Assembly: GCA_034717495.1 (NCBI GenBank)
Contig: JAYELL010000060.1
Coordinates: forward strand, 1-55,888
Direction of reading: 5' to 3'
DNA length: 55,888 bases
Source: Chloroflexota bacterium
GTDB lineage: Bacteria; Chloroflexota; Anaerolineae; JAAEKA01
The notes under the pieces were generated by a model that was not told the DNA's origin, searched no databases, and saw only the letters and a program-made list of their open reading frames with translations. A program made the translations under genes and the position numbers. This document shows, one piece after another, positions 43,301 to 51,235 of the stretch (positions are counted from its first letter, which is position 1; each line of letters starts with the position of its first letter).

Positions 43301-43678
43301 TTAGAAGGTAAAGGTCATCGTCGCTCCTTCCGCGTCCATCAGGAAGGGCGGCGCCTTTTCGATGAGGATCCGCTCATCTCGCAGGTCCTTGGGGTTGATC
43401 CCCTTGTTCTCCAGGGCCAGCTCGCAGAGCACGACCTTGCCGCCCAGATCCATGATGGTGTCGAACAGTCCGACCGGATCGGGCAGGCCCTTTGGCTGGC
43501 CGATCTTTTCCAACTCGCCTCTGAGGGCCCATCTGGCTCCTGCCGGACAGAAGAAAACGTGGACCTCATCATCGATGGCGAGGCCGGAGGAGGCAAAGAT
43601 CAGCGTTGGCAGGATGTTTGCGGGTGTGTCGCCATTGCAGACAATGACCATTTTCTGGCTACCGTTTTGTTCAGACAT
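43301..43678 (-). CDS. DsrE/DsrF-like (DsrE2-type) sulfurtransferase-fold protein
   Basis: A 125-residue protein of the DsrE family (MVIVCNGDTPANILPTLIFAS, DEVHVFFCPAGARWALR). Cysteines at CNGD, FFCPAG and VLCELAL are candidates for persulfide transfer; the VLCELAL cysteine matches the conserved site of peroxiredoxin-like DsrE2 proteins. An AAAGGAG site precedes the ATG. It is near the rhodanese and Qmo-like genes and probably relays sulfane sulfur in the cytoplasm. Confidence 0.82.
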   Translation of the reverse strand: MSEQNGSQKMVIVCNGDTPANILPTLIFASSGLAIDDEVHVFFCPAGARWALRGELEKIGQPKGLPDPVGLFDTIMDLGGKVVLCELALENKGINPKDLRDERILIEKAPPFLMDAEGATMTFTF

Positions 43679-43801
43679 GTGATTTTCTCCTTTAGCTCAG
43701 GTTAGGGAATCTGGTCTTGATGTCAAACTTCGGTTGGGGAATGAGCGTGCTCCATAATGTTCTTTGCCTCGGGCGAGAGTGCGAAACTGTCTGTTTCACA
43801 G

Positions 43802-45043
43802 CTATTCCGGGCTATTCGCCATGACTTGCTGGACTGATTGAAGAAACTTCACCAATTCCGAAAGAAACCAGTTGACGTCGAGTCCATCGCATTGGTCTGT
43901 CAACTGCGAGAGCCAGGCGGCGGCTGGCACGGCGTATTCTTCCGGCCAGGGTGCCGTCTCCACTGGCGCGCCGGGGAGAGCCTTCGGTTGCTCCATAGTT
44001 TCTGCAAGCACACCCGCTGCCGTTCCCTCGATGGGGTAATCACGCCAATTTCGTGAGTCATCGATCCGAAAAGGGACAATCTGTGGATCAAGTGTCCAGG
44101 TAGACATCCCGTGCAGACTCACCTGGGCGTCGTAGCCCATCATGTTGAGAATTGTCGCCACCTGCGGACTGGTGAATCCCAGATAGCAGCAGATGACAAT
44201 GGGCTGGTCGGTCGGCAGGCGCGAGAGGTTTTCCGGCTCAAAAACCTGCCAACGAGGGCTGTTTACCGCCCCAGGAATATGCCCTTTGGCATAGTCATCC
44301 GGCCACTGCAGACTGAGCACAAAGGGATCGTTTGCTGCGTCGCCGTCCATCAATAGGTCTTCCAAATCACAGGGACAGATGCCGGCGTTGGTATAATGCT
44401 CTGAGGCCAGGTAAACATCGGCTGCTGCCGTGATAATCTCTTCCGGCGTGCTTCCGGCCACGTTCAGCTGTGGATAACGGCCTGTGGGATCGGCAGTGTG
44501 TGTCTGGGTGTCCATGGCGTGTTCGCAGACACATGCTGGGTCAAAGTGGTCAGGAATGGCGACCTGATTTTTGGTCCAGCTCTCAAAGCCATACGCCAGA
44601 TCCAGGGTGTCATAGCCCAGTAAATTCAGAATGGCGGAAATCTGAGCGGAATGGACGCAGTGGTTGCAATAGAGAACCACCAACTGATCTTCGGGAATCT
44701 GGGCCCGCAGTTGGGCCACGTCGGTGATTTCATCCCAGGGTAGATTGATTGCTCCAGGGATGTGCCCCCGTTCATACTCAGCACGGGTCTGTACACTCAC
44801 TACCAGTGGATCGTTTTCAGGGTCGCCATCGTGCAGCAGGTCGTACAATTGGTCGACGTCCATGTGGTATTGGTGATATTCATCGGGAAAATAGTCGGCT
44901 GCCGCCAGCCGAATTGTCTCCAGATCGGGGGGAGGGTCGTTGGCCAACGCTACAGCGCAGGCCTCGCCGCTCAACACAAGCAGCCCGCCGATCACAACAA
45001 GTATTCCCAGCTTCTTCATCAGCCTCGTGATTACAGGTTTCAT
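43802..45043 (-). CDS. Exported protein with two rhodanese domains
   Basis: A 413-residue protein with a Sec signal (residues 1 to about 35, VVIGGLLVLSGEACAVALA). Two rhodanese homology domains follow. The first ends in the active-site loop LYCNHCVHSA and the second in ICCYLGFTSP. Thus each has a Cys in the catalytic position, in unusual loops (a second Cys in the first, a preceding Cys in the second). AGGAGG precedes the ATG at 45043. Acting outside the membrane, it probably moves sulfane sulfur to or from the Qmo-like complex. Confidence 0.85.
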   Translation of the reverse strand: MKPVITRLMKKLGILVVIGGLLVLSGEACAVALANDPPPDLETIRLAAADYFPDEYHQYHMDVDQLYDLLHDGDPENDPLVVSVQTRAEYERGHIPGAINLPWDEITDVAQLRAQIPEDQLVVLYCNHCVHSAQISAILNLLGYDTLDLAYGFESWTKNQVAIPDHFDPACVCEHAMDTQTHTADPTGRYPQLNVAGSTPEEIITAAADVYLASEHYTNAGICPCDLEDLLMDGDAANDPFVLSLQWPDDYAKGHIPGAVNSPRWQVFEPENLSRLPTDQPIVICCYLGFTSPQVATILNMMGYDAQVSLHGMSTWTLDPQIVPFRIDDSRNWRDYPIEGTAAGVLAETMEQPKALPGAPVETAPWPEEYAVPAAAWLSQLTDQCDGLDVNWFLSELVKFLQSVQQVMANSPE

Positions 45044-45116
45044 CTGAAGCCTCCTGGCGCAATGATGCGCAGTTATCGTGTGGCTACCTGACTTGACCTG
45101 GCTTTCGCCGGCAGAG

Positions 45117-46280
45117 TCAAGCCGCAACAGATGCCATCTCGGTCTCTGCCGCCTGCCGGACCAACGCCTTCTCCTTCACCGCCTGGAAATAGATAGCGCA
45201 TGGCCGGTAGGCCAGGTGCGACCATTTACCGAAGGGCACTTCCAGCACCAGCATCGGCACCAGAATTGCCAGATGGATGACATAAATGTAGTAAGTCCCT
45301 AAAGGCAGTCCCATATAGCGGAAGATATGCACCAGGATGCCGGACACTGTGGTCAGAAACAGCAGGATCAGGAACATCCAGTCACTTGGGTGCGAGAAGC
45401 GGTGCATCTCGGAATCCTTCTTGATCCGTCCCCAAAACATCACTGCTGTTCCCCACAGCAAAGCGATGGTCGCCAGGTAGCCGATCCACCGCTGGGGATG
45501 CCAGATGGGATAGATTTCATCGGTTTGGAACCATTTCAGGAAGCCCACGATCAATACAAGCATGATGCCGTAGCCGACCACCAGAATCCAGTGATTGCGC
45601 CAGAGAGGTTTCTTCAGGAAGTCCTTTTCCGGGTCCTCATCGCATTTGGACCACCGGCTCTGGGTCACTAGTTGGTAGATCAGTTGCCAGGCTTCAGTGA
45701 TGTACAGCGAGAAAGGTATCTTGAGGTCCGTGCCCCGGCGCAGGGTGAAGATGTACATGCGAAAGACGTTGGACAGCAGGAAAAAAGCAAGCCCAAGAAA
45801 CATGATCCAGTCGAGAACATGGACAACGTGAGCGGGAGCGAAGGTGTTCAGTTCAACGCGATCGGTGACGACGGGGCCGTGAAAGAGAGCGAACGCCACC
45901 ACGACCAGGAGACCCACGAACAATACGGAACCGATCTCCCAGTACTTTGAAGTATAGAATCTGCGGGCAAGTCCGGTCCAGTCGTATTGGGCCGTCAGCC
46001 AGCGCCGCATGGTCATCTGCGCTTCGCCCGGCTCGGCCTGCCTGGGGCAGGTCTCGGAGCATTCGCCACAGTAGTAACATAGCCAGGGGTCGGTGCTCTG
46101 CAGCAGGCGATCACGCAACCCCAACTGCACCATGCGCAGATTGTTGCGCGGGAATGGCGTCGCATCGGTGGCCAGCGGGCAAATGGCGGTGCAGTTGCCG
46201 CAGTTGAAACAGGATTCGATGTTGACCTCGCCGTATTTCTTGAGTTCCAACAGCAGGTTTGGATCTGCGCGATTTTTCAT
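45117..46280 (-). CDS. qmoC: QmoC-like membrane subunit (HdrC/HdrE fusion)
   Basis: A 387-residue protein. The N-terminal HdrC-like part has two [4Fe-4S] motifs (CFNCGNCTAICP from Cys24 and CYYCGECSETCP). It then has about six transmembrane helices of the NarI/HdrE type, with His residues (VVHVLDW, HRFSHPSDW, HIFRYMG, VIHLAIL) suited to heme b and quinone binding. This is the arrangement of QmoC in sulfate reducers. The ATG at 46280 overlaps the stop of the small winged-helix gene. It would move electrons between the cytoplasmic HdrA-like subunits and the quinone pool. Confidence 0.88.
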   Translation of the reverse strand: MKNRADPNLLLELKKYGEVNIESCFNCGNCTAICPLATDATPFPRNNLRMVQLGLRDRLLQSTDPWLCYYCGECSETCPRQAEPGEAQMTMRRWLTAQYDWTGLARRFYTSKYWEIGSVLFVGLLVVVAFALFHGPVVTDRVELNTFAPAHVVHVLDWIMFLGLAFFLLSNVFRMYIFTLRRGTDLKIPFSLYITEAWQLIYQLVTQSRWSKCDEDPEKDFLKKPLWRNHWILVVGYGIMLVLIVGFLKWFQTDEIYPIWHPQRWIGYLATIALLWGTAVMFWGRIKKDSEMHRFSHPSDWMFLILLFLTTVSGILVHIFRYMGLPLGTYYIYVIHLAILVPMLVLEVPFGKWSHLAYRPCAIYFQAVKEKALVRQAAETEMASVAA

Positions 46281-46591
46281 CGCTTCTCCTCCTTGGCCAG
46301 GCCATAAAGGTAGTACTCGTAGTCCTCGTCCAGGCCTGTTTCAACGATCTGGCCGTACTTCTTCATCGCGGCAACGTGCCATAAGACCTCTGGGGCAGAG
46401 AGACCGACCTGATCGGCCAATTGGGGCACGGAGTGGGGCCCGGCTTGCAGCGCCCGCCGCAGCGATTTTCGAATACCCTGCTGCTGCTTGAGCATGGCCT
46501 GGGCTTCCTTTACCTGCTCGCGATGCTGCTTGCGCAGATCGGCCAGCATTTCGCTTCGTTTTTTCGCTTCTGTTCTGTCTCTTGTCGTCAT
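46277..46591 (-). CDS. Small winged-helix-like protein inside the Qmo operon
   Basis: A 104-residue protein. A charged coiled coil (RTEAKKRSEMLADLRKQHRE) leads into a helix-turn-helix (SVPQLADQVGLSAPEVLWHV) and a final helix-strand (KKYGQIVETGLDEDYEYYLY), resembling ArsR-type winged helices. It overlaps both neighbours by ATGA, so its translation is coupled to the HdrA-like and QmoC-like genes. Either an operon-specific regulator or a subunit that uses the fold for protein contacts. Confidence 0.7.
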   Translation of the reverse strand: MTTRDRTEAKKRSEMLADLRKQHREQVKEAQAMLKQQQGIRKSLRRALQAGPHSVPQLADQVGLSAPEVLWHVAAMKKYGQIVETGLDEDYEYYLYGLAKEEKR

Positions 46592-48678
46592 GCCACACCC
46601 TCCAGGACAGGGATCTCCGCCGTGATGGCGTCCACCATGGCTTGGTATTCGTCCAATCGCCAGCCTTGCACATCGATGGCCTGATTGGGACAGACGCTGA
46701 CGCACACGCCGCAGCCGTTGCAGTTGGCGGGAGTCACTACCGCCCGCTGGGCGCTGGCGCCATTTCTTGAGAAGGTTTCCAGGTGTATAGCGCCATCCTG
46801 CGGGCAGATACGCACACAGTCGCCGCTGCCCTGGCAACGGTCAGCATCCACGTGGGCCACGTAGGGCTCCAGTTCGACCTTCCCTTTGTTGAGCAGGATC
46901 GCCACCTTGGAGGCGGCTGCTTCCGCGGCGGCGCAGCTTTCTTGAATGTTCATCGGTCCCTGGGCTGTCCCGGCCAGTACGATACCGTTCACAGCGGTCT
47001 CAACGGGCTGCAACTTGGGATGGACTTCCAGCAGGAAACGGTCGTTGCCCGGGGTGATGTTGAACGTTTCAATCAGGTCCTGTATCGGGTTGGGCATCAT
47101 TCCGACAGACAGCACGACCAGGTCCACCGGTAATTCGATTTCCTCGCCCCAGGTCAGGTGGTCCTTAACCTTGACCAACAAGGGGTGTTGCGAGCCATTC
47201 TCGGCCTGATATACCTCGGGAATCTCCTCGGCGAAGTAGCGCAGGAAGGTGACCTGGTTCTGGCTGGCCTGGGTGTAGTAGTCCTCTTGCCCGCGGCCGT
47301 AGGTTCGAATGTCCTCATAGATGTCGTATGTGTGTACGTCCGGGTAGCGTTCCCGGATCTGATTGGCCGCGCTCAACGTGGCCGTGCAGCACACACGTGA
47401 GCAGTAATCGTTGACGTGTCCGTCCGGCTGGGGTTGGTGCACCCCTTCGATCTGGCGGCTGCCTACGCAGTGGATCATGGCGATGCTGCGCACGGGATGA
47501 CCGTTCCATTCCAGCTCGCCGCCGGTGGGGCCATCGGGCGCCAGCAGGCGCTCCAACTGGGGCAGGGTGATCACTTCGGGGAATTCGCCGTAGCCCATTT
47601 CGCCAGGGAATGGCTCGTAGGGACGGAATCCGGTGGCAACCACTACGGCCCCCGCGTTGATGTCGAATTCGAAGGGGGTGTCATCCAGGCGGATATCACC
47701 ATTGTGGCTGGACTTCAGACATTCCTCGCAGCGGGTGCAGTGTTCCCAGTCAATCACCGGGCTGGCCGGGTAGCAGCCCTTGTAAGGTCGGTAGATGGCT
47801 TTACGGGTCTGGAGGCCATAGTTGAATTCATCCGCTACTTCCACCGGGCAGGCGGCTATGGCCTGCGCCACGGCATCGAAATTTCCATCAATACCACGCG
47901 GCTGCTGGCGGATGTGGACCTGGAAATTGCCCACGTAGCCTTTGGCTTCCACTACCTCCGCACCGGTATGGATGGTGATATTGGGTTCAGCCAGCACGCG
48001 CTCGATCAAACGGTGCAGCAGGGTGCGGGCATCTTCGCCGGTCGGGAAGACATGCTGCCACTGGGCCATACGTCCGCCCAGGAAGTGGCTCTTCTCCACC
48101 AGGGTGACTTTCAGCCCCGAGCGGGAAATGTCCAGCGCGGCCCGCAGTCCGGCCACCCCTCCCCCAATGACCAGAGCGTGTTTTTCTGCTTGGAGCTGCA
48201 CCGGTTCCAGCGGTCTCATCAGGCGGGCTTTGGCAATCCCGGCCGACATCATGCGCACTGCTTTCTCAGTAGCTTCATTCGGGCAATCGTGATGCACCCA
48301 ACTATCCTGTTCTCTCAGGCCGACGTGATAATACAGGTAGGGGTTTAGCCCCGCCCGCTCCACCGTTTGGCGGAAAGTCTGCTCGTGCAGGAAGATGGAA
48401 CAGGCTCCCACCACGATCCGGTTGACTCCCTTCTCTCTGATGTCATCGGTGATCAGCTTCTGCCCTGGATCGGAACACATGAACATGTCGCTGTGGGAGG
48501 TCACAACGTTGGGGAGTTCCCCCAAAGCCCTGGCAACCTGCTCGCATCGCACCACGTCGCCGATATTGCCGCCACAGTTGCAGACGTATACGCCGACGCG
48601 CACTTCTTCTTTCTGTTCCTGGGATGAGTCCTGCAAGGGCACCTTTTCTTCTTGGGTCGGGTTGGATTGTTCAGGCAT
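46588..48678 (-). CDS. qmoB: HdrA-like flavoprotein (QmoB-type)
   Basis: A 696-residue FAD and iron-sulfur protein. The N-terminal HdrA domain (RVGVYVCNCGGNIGDVV, MCSDPGQKLI) is followed by the FAD site VIGGGVAGLRAALDI and by VVVATGFRPYEPFP. A cluster-like motif HCTRCEECLKSSHNGDI lacks the fourth Cys. The C-terminal ferredoxin pair is CQGSGDCVRICP and CNGCGVCVSVCP; in the first, the second Cys is Ser. It overlaps the QmoA-like gene by 8 bases. Family is clear; whether it bifurcates electrons is not known. Confidence 0.88.
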   Translation of the reverse strand: MPEQSNPTQEEKVPLQDSSQEQKEEVRVGVYVCNCGGNIGDVVRCEQVARALGELPNVVTSHSDMFMCSDPGQKLITDDIREKGVNRIVVGACSIFLHEQTFRQTVERAGLNPYLYYHVGLREQDSWVHHDCPNEATEKAVRMMSAGIAKARLMRPLEPVQLQAEKHALVIGGGVAGLRAALDISRSGLKVTLVEKSHFLGGRMAQWQHVFPTGEDARTLLHRLIERVLAEPNITIHTGAEVVEAKGYVGNFQVHIRQQPRGIDGNFDAVAQAIAACPVEVADEFNYGLQTRKAIYRPYKGCYPASPVIDWEHCTRCEECLKSSHNGDIRLDDTPFEFDINAGAVVVATGFRPYEPFPGEMGYGEFPEVITLPQLERLLAPDGPTGGELEWNGHPVRSIAMIHCVGSRQIEGVHQPQPDGHVNDYCSRVCCTATLSAANQIRERYPDVHTYDIYEDIRTYGRGQEDYYTQASQNQVTFLRYFAEEIPEVYQAENGSQHPLLVKVKDHLTWGEEIELPVDLVVLSVGMMPNPIQDLIETFNITPGNDRFLLEVHPKLQPVETAVNGIVLAGTAQGPMNIQESCAAAEAAASKVAILLNKGKVELEPYVAHVDADRCQGSGDCVRICPQDGAIHLETFSRNGASAQRAVVTPANCNGCGVCVSVCPNQAIDVQGWRLDEYQAMVDAITAEIPVLEGVA

Positions 48679-50014
48679 AGACCGGGCTCCTCTCTTCCTG
48701 AGCCGCAACGGGTGCGGCCTGCCGCCCGTTGTGCGTATGCATATAGGCAGCAGCTTCCGAGGCGGCGGCTCCCGCGGTTACAATACTGTCCACGATGTCC
48801 ATCGGTCCGGTTGCCGACCCGGTGGCGAAGATGCCTGCCTGTTCGGTCACTGCAGGCGAAATGTTGTAGTCTGGAATCTGGATGAAACCGTCCTCCGCGA
48901 CAGGGACCTGATAGAGGGGCTGCGTGTTATAGCCAGGCAACATGCCTACCGAGAGCACCACCAGATCATGCCTGCGCTCGGCCACGTGCGAGAACTCGTC
49001 TATCAACTCTACCCGCACGATGGGATTCTGGTCCTCATCCTCGGTGATGCGAGCCACCTTGCCCTTGACGAACTCGATCCCCATGGCTTTGGCGTTCTGG
49101 TAGAACTGCTCGTAGCCCTTGCCGAAGGCGCGGATGTCCATGTAATAGATGGTGATGTCGGCCAGGGGCAACGCACCCGAGAGCAACATGGCCTGCTTGA
49201 TGGCATACATGCAGCATATCCGCGAGCAGTAGGACACACCCAAGCTCAGGTCGCGGGAGCCCGCACATTGCACATAGGCGATGGAGTCGGGCAATTTGCC
49301 ATCCGACGGCCGCAGCACCCGCCCGTAGGGGCCGGTGGGGGCCAGCAGGCGTTCCATCATCAATCCATCGATCACGTTACGAAGATTGCCTGCCCCGTAC
49401 TCCTTCTTGGCATCGTAGGGGGTCACTTCATAGCCGGTGGCCAGGATGATAGTCTCTGCCTCGATCTGGAGGGTTTGCGGCTGCTGGAAAAAATCGATGG
49501 CGTCTGTGGGACAGGCTTTGAGACACTTGCCACAGAAGATGCAATGGTCGATGTCAAGCAGGGCAGTCTGCGGCACGGCGGTGGCGAAGGGTACATAGAC
49601 CACCCGGTGGGCCGTACGACCGTATTCATTGGCTTCGTCCGGCAGATCGAGGGGGCAGACCAGTTCGCAGGAGCGGCAGCCGGTGCAGTCCTCTTCCCGC
49701 ACATAACGGGGCTTCCGCAGGACCTGGGCGGAAAATCCCTTCCCGTTGCGTGTTACCGACTGCACTTCGCTGTAGGTCAACAGTTGGATGTTGTCGTGGT
49801 GGGCCACGGCCGCCATCTTGGGGGTGGTGATGCAGCTACAGCAATCCAGTGTGGGAAACACCTTGCTCAAGCCGATCATCTTGCCCCCGATGCTGGGATC
49901 CCGCTCCACCAGGGCGACCTGATAGCCCTGATCGGCCAGGTCCAGCGAGGCCTGCATGCCGGCGATGCCACCTCCGACAACCAGGGAATCCACGTGTAGC
50001 TTGTTTGAGGTCAT
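48671..50014 (-). CDS. qmoA: HdrA-like flavoprotein (QmoA-type)
   Basis: A 447-residue protein. FAD-binding GGGIAGMQASLDLADQGYQ at the start, the CCSC cluster in LDCCSCITTPKMAAV, two complete [4Fe-4S] motifs (CTGCRSCELVCP and CIFCGKCLKACP), and a C-terminal GIFATGSATGPMDIVDS flavin part. It lacks the long N-terminal domain of the larger HdrA, like QmoA. The start at 50014 was chosen at the family N-terminus. It lies 26 bases after the MvhD-like gene. Confidence 0.88.
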   Translation of the reverse strand: MTSNKLHVDSLVVGGGIAGMQASLDLADQGYQVALVERDPSIGGKMIGLSKVFPTLDCCSCITTPKMAAVAHHDNIQLLTYSEVQSVTRNGKGFSAQVLRKPRYVREEDCTGCRSCELVCPLDLPDEANEYGRTAHRVVYVPFATAVPQTALLDIDHCIFCGKCLKACPTDAIDFFQQPQTLQIEAETIILATGYEVTPYDAKKEYGAGNLRNVIDGLMMERLLAPTGPYGRVLRPSDGKLPDSIAYVQCAGSRDLSLGVSYCSRICCMYAIKQAMLLSGALPLADITIYYMDIRAFGKGYEQFYQNAKAMGIEFVKGKVARITEDEDQNPIVRVELIDEFSHVAERRHDLVVLSVGMLPGYNTQPLYQVPVAEDGFIQIPDYNISPAVTEQAGIFATGSATGPMDIVDSIVTAGAAASEAAAYMHTHNGRQAAPVAAQEERSPVYA

Positions 50015-50040
50015 TTCTTTTAAATCCTCGTCTTCCTGGC

Positions 50041-50484
50041 TCACGCCTGTAGGGCTGTTGTGGCCGGCAGTGAACGGGGCACCGGCCCAAGCTCCTCGAG
50101 CAACTGGTTCATCTTTTCGATCTCTTCGAGGAAAGGACGGACGCACACAGTGCAGATAGCCGTCAGACGCAAGCGGCGCGGGTCCAGATTGCGCTCTTTC
50201 ATCAGTTCATAAGTGCTGTTGACCATGGTCGCCGTCCGTTCCGGCGCGCCTTTGTAAGGGCTGTCGGTGCCGCTGTACATCACGAGTATGCCGTCGAAGC
50301 CGCGCTCGAAAGCCCGCATATAAAAGCTCTCTGGAAACATGGCTGCACTCATGACCGGCAGGATGAAAGTGTTAGGTGGATATTCCAGGTGAGCCTGCCC
50401 GGTAGAGTCTGCTCCCCGATAGCCGCCCGACAGGGTGGCCAGGATCAGAATCTTGGGTGTTCCGTTTTCCGTTTTTGTTGCCAT
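50041..50484 (-). CDS. MvhD-family protein lacking the usual iron-sulfur cysteines
   Basis: A 147-residue homologue of MvhD (F420-non-reducing hydrogenase delta subunit), the small [2Fe-2S] protein that feeds electrons to HdrA. Family stretches are clear: GADSTGQAHLEYPPN, FERGFDGILVM, LDPRRLRLTAI and ELGPVP. The five canonical cysteines are gone: the N-terminal CNWC-type site reads ATLSGG, the PCSG site reads PVMSAA, and GCHPGDCHY reads YSGTDSPYK. The only Cys pair is ICTVC, at a different place. The ATG at 50484 has GAGG upstream. Confidence 0.82.
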   Translation of the reverse strand: MATKTENGTPKILILATLSGGYRGADSTGQAHLEYPPNTFILPVMSAAMFPESFYMRAFERGFDGILVMYSGTDSPYKGAPERTATMVNSTYELMKERNLDPRRLRLTAICTVCVRPFLEEIEKMNQLLEELGPVPRSLPATTALQA

Positions 50485-50568
50485 GGGTAGTACCTCAATT
50501 CGATAATGCGCAAAACGCCGAAATGCAGCATGAAATATCACGTTTTACGCATTACGTTTTCCGTTCGA

Positions 50569-50829
50569 CTACTTCTGGCGCAGAATAAAAAGCCGGTCGT
50601 ACGCGCCTTCATCGACAAAGCCCAGAAATTCGTTGCCGGTCTTCTTACACCAGCGGCTCAGGTTATTCCGGGTGTCCTGTGAGCCGGACCAGATTTCCAA
50701 TACTTCGCCGACGTTTACGCCGCCGATGCCCTTTTTGGCTTCCAGCAGGGGACCAGGACAGGCGCTGCTGCGGGCGTCGACAACTTTGGCGGATTGAATG
50801 CTCGCGAGATCTTCTACTCCACTCGTCAT
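50569..50829 (-). CDS. tusA: TusA/SirA-like sulfur carrier protein
   Basis: An 86-residue TusA-fold protein with the persulfide Cys24 in DARSSACPGPLLEAKKG, the family CPxP motif. The remainder (LEIWSGSQDTRNNLSRWCKKTGNEF) is the normal second half. Its ATG overlaps the DUF1858 stop by ATGA. It should carry sulfane sulfur among the rhodanese, DsrE-like and Hdr-type proteins of this operon. Confidence 0.92.
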   Translation of the reverse strand: MTSGVEDLASIQSAKVVDARSSACPGPLLEAKKGIGGVNVGEVLEIWSGSQDTRNNLSRWCKKTGNEFLGFVDEGAYDRLFILRQK

Positions 50830-51062
50830 TGGGTTTCTCCTTGGTTGAATGGTGGCTGGAGCGTTGCCTGCTCCAGTTCGTCGAGTAACGAATCGATGTC
50901 CAGGTGATAAGCATGTGCCACCTCGTCAAGCGTACAGAATGGCGCCATCGGACATCCCACACATGCCGTGCGGCGATGGAGGAAAACCAGCAGCGTCTGC
51001 GGCCAACGGTCCATTACGTCGGCTACCCTGCTGTCAGCCCTCAGATGGGAACAGTCTATCAT
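50826..51062 (-). CDS. DUF1858-domain protein with CxxC
   Basis: A 78-residue protein (VADVMDRWPQTLLVFLHRRTACVGCPMAPFCTLDEVAHAY). Cys34, Cys37 and Cys44 form the CxxCx6C pattern usual for this domain, which is found in hydrid-cluster-type or ferric-reductase-like operons. It is the first gene of the sulfur operon. I chose the ATG at 51062 because AGAGG lies 8 bases upstream; a GTG at 51071 is possible but less suited. The role is unknown; redox or metal binding by the cysteines is likely. Confidence 0.82.
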   Translation of the reverse strand: MIDCSHLRADSRVADVMDRWPQTLLVFLHRRTACVGCPMAPFCTLDEVAHAYHLDIDSLLDELEQATLQPPFNQGETQ

Positions 51063-51108
51063 GCCAGACACCTCTGTTTACCAGCATAGACCATGTGCAG
51101 GCTGCTGT

Positions 51109-51126
51109 CTTTGTGCCAGAACAAAG
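51109..51126. promoter_or_regulatory. Palindrome upstream of the sulfur operon, candidate Crp/Fnr-family site
   Basis: CTTTGT (51109-51114) and ACAAAG (51121-51126) are perfect inverted copies with a 6-nt spacer, 47 bases before the first ATG of the operon. The dyad spacing suits a Crp/Fnr-type dimer, and such a regulator is encoded immediately upstream. Confidence 0.45.
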
Positions 51127-51136
51127 AAATCGGAAA

Positions 51137-51174
51137 ACAAAATGACAGCCACCTCAAAGGAGTGACTGTCACTT
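51137..51174 (-). terminator. Rho-independent terminator of the Crp/Fnr gene
   Basis: On the minus strand a stem of about 14 bp forms between AAGTGACAGTCACTC (from 51174) and GGTGGCTGTCATTT, with three G-T pairs, followed by TTTTGTTTT. It lies about 60 bases after the regulator's stop and before the operon promoter region. Confidence 0.65.
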
Positions 51175-51235
51175 GTAGATGAACCCCTGAACTCAAATTT
51201 GGAAAACGGTGCGCCCCTATCTCAGACCGTCTGGC

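Noticed and set aside
43679-43801. An open frame reading SFALSPEAKNIMEHAHSPTEV after the rhodanese stop
   Set aside because: It has no start codon and is in another frame from the rhodanese, whose own end looks normal.
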